In this document: positions 7,557 to 11,855 of the stretch, in pieces | How the letters are laid out: every line of letters begins with the position of its first letter | Numbering within the stretch: the stretch's first letter is position 1 | Assembly (NCBI GenBank): GCA_964470285.1 | Contig: CAYYBZ010000032.1 | Location: 1 to 11,855 of the forward strand | DNA: 11,855 nt | From: CAYYBZ01 sp964470285 [NCBI: uncultured Oligoflexia bacterium] | GTDB lineage: Bacteria > Bdellovibrionota_G > CAYYBZ01 | Reading direction: 5' to 3' | Translations under genes and position numbers: made by a program | The notes under the pieces: model-generated | Seen by the model: only the letters and a program-made list of their open reading frames with translations | Databases searched by the model: none | Told to the model about the DNA's origin: nothing

Positions 7557-8636
7557 TCAGACTTTTTCCTCCAGACCTTCAAGTATGATGTCTATATCTC
7601 CGGTGTCTTCATCATCGGAGCGTTCAAATATCTTATCGTCATCTTTTGATGGAATGGCAGTTTTGTCCTTTAGCATATCCTGAGGTGATTTTACTTTCGG
7701 CGGATTAGGAACGTCAAGAATCTTGTTTGTTTCATATAGTCCGGGTTCAGCAGGAACGGGTCTGACTGTATCCACGGCCTCATTAGAGGCTGCAGGATTA
7801 GAAACGCGTATGGGGCTTTGCCCCAAAAGACCGAAACTGTGAGCAACATTTTCAACTATCCCCTTGGTTATAGTCTTGTTATTCATAAGATGTGCTTCAA
7901 AAAGGACGTTATCACAGACAGTATTTATCAATCTCGGTGTACCTGCTGTAAACTTATGAATTAGAGAAATAACATCATCCGGGAAAATACTGCTTTCGGC
8001 GCCTGAAAGTTTAAGCCTGTGTTCGATATATTCCTTGGTGGCATCTGCTGAAAATCCCTTTAAAAAACATCTGAGTGCAACCCTTTGTTCCAACGGAGGA
8101 TCCAGTTTCATTACCTCTTCAAGCTCGGGAAGGCCAAAAAATATAAAAGTAATAAGTTTTCTGTCAGGTAATTCGAGATTTAAAAGCCCTCTAAACTCTT
8201 CCATTATTTCTCTTGTATTGAGCATTTGAGCTTCGTCAATGAGAACCACAGCTTTTCTGCCGCTTTGGGCTATTTTTAAAAGCCTTCTGTAAAGCTGGCT
8301 TAAAAGCTGCAGCTTTTCATCTGCTGGTTTTTCAATACCCAGCTGAATGGCGATTCTTTTCAAAAGCCAGTTTGCGGTAATCCCTGAATGAATTATAACC
8401 AGCAAAGCAGCCTCATATTCTGACTCAGGAAGGTTTTCAAGCATTTTTCTTGCAAGAGTGGTTTTCCCGGTACCTATATCACCTATAAGCACACCCAACC
8501 CCTTCATCTGCTTGGCGATATACATCAATCTTAAAAGGGATTGTCCGTGCTGAAAGCTGTTATAGTAATACTTTCCGCTTATCGGTGTGTTGGCGAACGG
8601 CTCATTCGTAAGTCCAAAGAATTGTAAATAACTCAT
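7557..8636 (-). CDS. ExeA/GspA/MshM-type AAA+ ATPase
   Basis: A cytoplasmic ATPase of the ExeA-like family, used in type II secretion (GspA/ExeA), MSHA/type IV pili (MshM) and PEP-CTERM/exosortase loci. It opens with the family signature YLQFFGLTNEPFANTP (3-18). It has Walker A GDIGTGKT (52-59), Walker B VVLIDEAQ (130-137), the sensor region FFGLPEL (166-172) where relatives usually read GQPEL, and the sensor-2-like GTPRLIN (232-238). The ATPase core ends near residue 270. The remaining ~90 residues are Pro- and Asp/Glu-rich, probably disordered, and end in an acidic segment around DTGDIDIILEGLEEK. No membrane segment or peptidoglycan-binding domain follows, unlike ExeA proper, so it must reach the envelope through a partner. 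It starts 60 bp after the TPR gene, probably in the same transcript, with a weak ribosome binding site. Family is firm; the machine it serves is not visible. Confidence 0.88.
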   Translation of the reverse strand: MSYLQFFGLTNEPFANTPISGKYYYNSFQHGQSLLRLMYIAKQMKGLGVLIGDIGTGKTTLARKMLENLPESEYEAALLVIIHSGITANWLLKRIAIQLGIEKPADEKLQLLSQLYRRLLKIAQSGRKAVVLIDEAQMLNTREIMEEFRGLLNLELPDRKLITFIFFGLPELEEVMKLDPPLEQRVALRCFLKGFSADATKEYIEHRLKLSGAESSIFPDDVISLIHKFTAGTPRLINTVCDNVLFEAHLMNNKTITKGIVENVAHSFGLLGQSPIRVSNPAASNEAVDTVRPVPAEPGLYETNKILDVPNPPKVKSPQDMLKDKTAIPSKDDDKIFERSDDEDTGDIDIILEGLEEKV

Positions 8637-8661
8637 CTATAATTTGCCCGGGATACAGTAT

Positions 8662-8684
8662 TTGTAACGTTTAAATAGTAACAA
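8662..8684. promoter_or_regulatory. Imperfect dyad between the TPR and ATPase genes
   Basis: TTGTAAC and GTAACAA flank a 9-bp AT-rich centre. The outer TTGT/ACAA and inner AC/GT pairs are symmetrical, and 16 of 23 positions agree with the reverse complement. It sits in the only spacer of the predicted TPR-ATPase operon. The dyad is too imperfect to be a terminator and has no U run; it may be a regulatory site or chance. Confidence 0.2.
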
Positions 8685-8696
8685 AATAATGAATAA

Positions 8697-11387
8697 TTAT
8701 ATATATGAAATTTTATTTTTCTTGTCATCATCCTCTTCTTCTCCGCTATCATCATCATTATCATCTTTCACTGGTTTAACATCTTTTACTGGAGAATCGG
8801 GTTTGGCTGATTTTTGCTGTTCAAGCTCATCAATTTTCTTAGATACATTTCTGTAGGAAGCCTTTTGATTTTTTATATCCTTAAATATGGCCAGCGCCTT
8901 TTCGATTTCACCTTTTTTATACAACGCTTCAGCCAAATCAAAGTTAAAACTTAAATATTCTTCACTCCCCTTCTTTACTGCCTTAAGTCCTTCTTCAAAA
9001 GATCTTACGGCACTTTCATAATCCCCGCTTACTGCAAAACAAAGCCCTATCATCGAAAGGGAATTGGCTTTATGCTGCTCATCGTTCATTGCGGTCTTAA
9101 ATTCATTAACCGCATCTTTGATAAGCCCCATTTCCTTGTAAGCAACTCCCAGATCATAATGGGCCTGATAATCGTCGGTAGCGATGGATTTGGCAACGCC
9201 TTTCTTAAACTGGGTAAACATTTCATCAAAAGTAAGAACAGGCTCTTCGGGTGCCGCCTGGGGCTTATTTAAGGCGTCAATTTCACCTGAAAGCTCTTTA
9301 CCCAGATCAAAAAGGTCTCCGGAATCAAGACTAACGTCACCTGCTTCTGCCATCGGTTCAGGATCGACTTCAATCTTTTCCTTGTGAATCGACTTTGACT
9401 TCTTGTCTTTACTTAAAATTGCCAGAATCTCTGAAAGTCTTTCCTTTGCCTTACCAAATTCCGGTTCCGCATCCAGAATTGATTCATAAATGTATTGAGC
9501 TTCCTCTAAAAGACCCTGCTTGATAAAGAAATCGGCCTCTTCCATTTCATCCTTATATTTTGTCCGTACATCCTCTTCTTCTTTAATATCTTCTCTTATC
9601 TGAGATTTAGGCAACTCAGGCTCTTCAATTTTTTCGGCTTTTGACTTTTCAACGCTTATACTTTGAGACTCTTTTATTTCAGGCTGGGACTGATCAATCT
9701 TTTGTGGTTTTATATCAAGGCTATCCGGTATGATTTCGGCATCTGAATCAAGAAGATCCGCTCCCGAGGATGACTCAAGCTGCGCTTTCTTTTTAAGGTC
9801 CTCTTCTTTTTCTTCAAATACCGACAGCTCTATTTTTTCAGGGGCTGAATCCTCCCTTAACATTTCCTTTTCAAAATTGTCTTCTATTTCTATTTGCGAA
9901 TCTTTTTCCTGAACGTTTTCAGGAAATTCAATTTTAGGTCCGGCAGCATCACTTTCAATCTCTTTTTGAAACTGCATTGCGGAATCCATTACCGGTTGTG
10001 ATTTTTTATCTGAATCCTCAAAATCCGCTGAAAGATCCAAAGAAGGATCCTCGGCAATCTCAACTTCTTCTTCCTGAACAATCAGCCCCTCTTCCTGTTC
10101 TATTTCTCCGCTCTCTTCTACCGCAACCTGTGAAAGAGTATCACCAGACATGATCTTTGAGATGATTTGTGCAATCTCGGCTTTCCCCTCAGATTTCAGC
10201 CTTGAAATTCCGGATTCCATAGTTTTCTTGACCTGCGTACCTGAGGAATTTTGAGAAACAATCTGTGTAAGTTTAGTTAAAAGAGATTTTTTATTTTCAA
10301 CAGACTCAATCCCCCTGATGAGATTTTCAATAGCCTTATCCATCAGGCCGTATTTTGTATATACTTCTACTTCGGAAAGTATTTTTTCAGGAGTAATTTC
10401 CCGGGATGCATCTTCATCGGCAATTTCGTCACCTTCAGAAACTAAAAGCTCCGATTCACTCTTTGAAACAGATGCCTGAACTCCGCTTTTAGAGGCGAAA
10501 GAGCTTTGTGAAACCTGATAGGAGTCCTCCGGGAAAAGGTTTTTAATACGCGCGGAAATCTGGTTTTTCTGTTCTATCATGCCTTTCTCTTCATAAACAG
10601 CCACCAGTTCACGGTATACAGATTTAGCCTTCTCAGGCTGCTGAAGGTCAATGAAAGCCTGCGCCAATAGCTCAAGCGTAAACGGTTCCTTGGGAAACTC
10701 TTTAAAACATATTTGGAGCTTTGCAAGAGCTTTTTTGGGTTCACCTACTTTTAAGTATACTTTCGACAATTCTTTAAAATTTTCAAAGTCCTTAGGATTT
10801 AAGGCAGTCATCTTTTCAAGGACTTTTATCAGATCTTCATAATTACTTTTTTCCTTTAGTTCTTTTGCTACCGTGTCGAATTGCTGAAACGCTTGATCTG
10901 AGTATCCTTCCTTTGCATAAAGCTCGGCAAGCTTAACTTTACTTGCAATATTCTCCGGGTCCATATCTGCCATTTTCTGGAGAATATCCAAAGATTCTTT
11001 TTTCATTCCCCGGTTTTCATAATGTTTTACTACTATCTGATACTGTTTCATGGCTTCAGAATTTAAACCCAGCTGATTATAGAGTTCGGCAAGTCTCAGA
11101 TAGACATTTATGACGCCCGGATCAAGCTTTAATATCTGTTTGAATACTGCTATAGCTTTCAGAAAGAATCCGTCTTTAGCATAATGTTGTGCCACTTTTT
11201 TGTAAGTATCGCTGGCGGCTTCAATATTTCCGAGCTTGGCGTTTAAATCTCCGATTTTAAGAAATGTGCGGACATCGGATGGATCTATATCTACGATTTT
11301 TTGATACTCTTCTATTGCCTTATTAAGTTTGCCCTGCTGAATCAGCTTTTGGGCTTTACCTAGAATTTTATTCTTGTCAAAAGACAC
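8697..11387 (-). CDS. Large TPR protein with long acidic linkers
   Basis: I do not recognise a named gene. Residues 1-285 are successive tetratricopeptide helices (e.g. GKLNKAIEEYQKIVDIDP at 19-36 and GFFLKAIAVFKQILKLDP at 73-90). Residues about 330-415 form a shorter helical unit (EVEVYTKYGLMDKAIENLI). About 420-610 is a very acidic, low-complexity linker. Another unit of the same kind, EADFFIKQGLLEEAQYIY, lies at 617-634. C-terminal TPRs span about 720-850 (KKGVAKS.. to DYQAHYDLGVAYKEMGLIKDA at 739-759). The protein ends in a run of Asp/Glu then KKNKISYI. There is no signal peptide or membrane segment, so it is cytoplasmic. TPRs bind partners; similar multi-block TPR proteins occur near pilus and secretion genes in Desulfobacterota and myxobacteria (recalled, not searched). 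The start is GTG at 11387 with a weak GAGAG upstream. It heads a probable two-gene operon with the ATPase, behind the promoter at 11475-11503. Confidence 0.85.
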   Translation of the reverse strand: MSFDKNKILGKAQKLIQQGKLNKAIEEYQKIVDIDPSDVRTFLKIGDLNAKLGNIEAASDTYKKVAQHYAKDGFFLKAIAVFKQILKLDPGVINVYLRLAELYNQLGLNSEAMKQYQIVVKHYENRGMKKESLDILQKMADMDPENIASKVKLAELYAKEGYSDQAFQQFDTVAKELKEKSNYEDLIKVLEKMTALNPKDFENFKELSKVYLKVGEPKKALAKLQICFKEFPKEPFTLELLAQAFIDLQQPEKAKSVYRELVAVYEEKGMIEQKNQISARIKNLFPEDSYQVSQSSFASKSGVQASVSKSESELLVSEGDEIADEDASREITPEKILSEVEVYTKYGLMDKAIENLIRGIESVENKKSLLTKLTQIVSQNSSGTQVKKTMESGISRLKSEGKAEIAQIISKIMSGDTLSQVAVEESGEIEQEEGLIVQEEEVEIAEDPSLDLSADFEDSDKKSQPVMDSAMQFQKEIESDAAGPKIEFPENVQEKDSQIEIEDNFEKEMLREDSAPEKIELSVFEEKEEDLKKKAQLESSSGADLLDSDAEIIPDSLDIKPQKIDQSQPEIKESQSISVEKSKAEKIEEPELPKSQIREDIKEEEDVRTKYKDEMEEADFFIKQGLLEEAQYIYESILDAEPEFGKAKERLSEILAILSKDKKSKSIHKEKIEVDPEPMAEAGDVSLDSGDLFDLGKELSGEIDALNKPQAAPEEPVLTFDEMFTQFKKGVAKSIATDDYQAHYDLGVAYKEMGLIKDAVNEFKTAMNDEQHKANSLSMIGLCFAVSGDYESAVRSFEEGLKAVKKGSEEYLSFNFDLAEALYKKGEIEKALAIFKDIKNQKASYRNVSKKIDELEQQKSAKPDSPVKDVKPVKDDNDDDSGEEEDDDKKNKISYI
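8724..8766 (-). repeat. Low-complexity GAT/GAA/GAG tract encoding the acidic tail of the TPR protein
   Basis: Runs of GAT, GAC, GAA and GAG codons (seen as ATC/TTC-type triplets on the plus strand) encode about 13 Asp/Glu residues near residues 875-888. The run is interrupted by Asn and Ser-Gly. Such triplet tracts can change length by replication slippage without breaking the frame. Confidence 0.5.
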
Positions 11388-11404
11388 AAATACTACGCTC
11401 TCGC

Positions 11405-11421
11405 TTTAAAGTTACTTTAAA
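11405..11421. promoter_or_regulatory. Perfect palindrome in the leader of the TPR gene
   Basis: TTTAAAGT-T-ACTTTAAA is a perfect 8-bp inverted repeat with one central base, 18 bp upstream of the GTG start and within the predicted 80-nt leader. The single-base centre rules out a simple hairpin with full pairing and favours a protein-binding site, though AT-rich composition makes chance possible. Confidence 0.35.
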
Positions 11422-11474
11422 AACTCAAAAAAGAGTAAAAATACAGTATTTAAAGATATTTAGACCTTCTTATA

Positions 11475-11503
11475 ATTATATGGAATCGCCTTTATATAGT
11501 CAA
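11475..11503 (-). promoter_or_regulatory. Strong sigma70-type promoter of the TPR-ATPase operon
   Basis: On the minus strand TTGACT (11498-11503, 5/6) lies exactly 17 bp before a perfect TATAAT (11475-11480). Transcription should begin near 11468, giving a leader of about 80 nt. This is the best promoter match in the window and separates the TPR-ATPase pair from accC, which ends at 11602. Confidence 0.7.
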
Positions 11504-11601
11504 TAATGTGTCTATAACATAAATGTCATTAATATAGCATAGTTCGGGATTTTCTTGCTTCTTACTGTAAAAATTATCTTAAAATGAATGAAAATACCCG
11601 T

Positions 11602-11855
11602 TCAGGCCTTTTTGGAATCGGATATTTTCTCAAGTAATTCGGGCAAATATCCGGTAGAAATGCGATTGGCAGTAAATTCACCGTCGATTAAGATTTTTTT
11701 ATGCAGATCTATATTGGAATTAACTCCCTCAATCATGAACTCATCGAGTGCAACTTTCATTTTTGTTATTGCTTCCTGTCTGTCTTTTCCCAGTACAATC
11801 AGTTTAGCCAGAAGCGAATCATAATAAGGAGAAACTACGTAACCCTGATATGCAG
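11602..11855 (-). CDS. accC: Biotin carboxylase of acetyl-CoA carboxylase, C-terminal 83 residues (cut by window edge)
   Basis: This is the end of the biotin carboxylase subunit, which carboxylates biotin on AccB using ATP and bicarbonate in the first committed step of fatty-acid synthesis. I translated it by eye: it opens AYQGYVVSPYYDSLLAKLIV, continues LGKDRQEAITKM, and includes LDEFMIEGVNSNIDLH (36-51), all characteristic of the biotin-carboxylase C-terminal domain. It ends in ISDSKKA and a TGA stop. In many bacteria accB lies immediately upstream of accC, which would be right of this window. A related enzyme such as a pyruvate carboxylase subunit A has a very similar C-terminus and cannot be excluded from 83 residues. 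No convincing terminator follows the stop codon. Confidence 0.85.
   Translation of the reverse strand, partial: AYQGYVVSPYYDSLLAKLIVLGKDRQEAITKMKVALDEFMIEGVNSNIDLHKKILIDGEFTANRISTGYLPELLEKISDSKKA

Noticed and set aside
7548-7567. AAAAG-N9-CTTTTT as a terminator of the tRNA gene.
   Set aside because: The stem is five pairs, mostly A-T, with a 9-nt loop, and overlaps the ATPase coding end. Too weak to annotate as a terminator.
7432-7683. Plus-strand open frame spanning the tRNA.
   Set aside because: It runs through a complete tRNA cloverleaf and then antisense to the ATPase; not a credible protein.
11421-11440. ACTC/GAGT with a T-run on the minus strand, as an attenuator in the TPR leader.
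   Set aside because: The stem is only 4 bp, and the T-run is not distinctive in such AT-rich DNA.
11588-11824. Plus-strand open frame at the right edge.
   Set aside because: The minus strand reads as the C-terminus of biotin carboxylase with clear family motifs; the plus frame is its shadow.

Overview
This AT-rich window comes from a Gram-negative (two-membrane) bacterium. The evidence is an Omp85-family outer-membrane protein with a signal peptide, paired with a TamB-type periplasm-spanning protein. An NfnA-type electron-bifurcating reductase subunit suggests an anaerobic or fermentative/sulfur-linked metabolism. The style of the TPR protein and the ExeA-type ATPase resembles Desulfobacterota/'deltaproteobacterial' and neighbouring phyla. 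This placement is an inference from protein style only; I cannot name a genus.

Layout: all protein genes lie on the minus strand, so transcription runs right to left. Right edge (11602-11855): the C-terminus of biotin carboxylase AccC. Next is a 214-bp gap with a near-consensus sigma70-type promoter, followed by a GTG-started 896-residue TPR protein (8697-11387). A 60-bp gap leads to a 359-residue ExeA/GspA/MshM-type AAA+ ATPase (7557-8636); the two are probably cotranscribed. A tRNA-Gly(CCC) gene on the plus strand (7473-7543) ends 13 bp from the convergent ATPase stop codon. It is divergent from tamB (3374-7276), whose 3' end overlaps by 23 nt a seven-POTRA BamA/TamA-like outer-membrane protein (559-3396). 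Left edge (1-384): the N-terminus of NfnA, behind its own promoter.

How the genes work together: TamB and the Omp85 protein form an envelope-biogenesis operon (outer-membrane protein insertion and/or phospholipid transport). The TPR protein and AAA+ ATPase look like a scaffold-motor pair related to secretion or type IV pilus machines, but their target is not visible here. AccC (fatty-acid precursor synthesis) and NfnA (redox balance) are housekeeping neighbours.

No CRISPR array, insertion sequence, prophage or defence system is visible. The most notable points are the seven POTRA domains and the non-ATG, overlapping start of the Omp85 protein, inverted repeats that coincide with promoter elements before nfnA and tamB, and the architecture of the TPR protein. 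No stretch longer than 300 bases lacks a gene. The largest gap is 7277-7472 (196 bp), described under its promoters and repeats.
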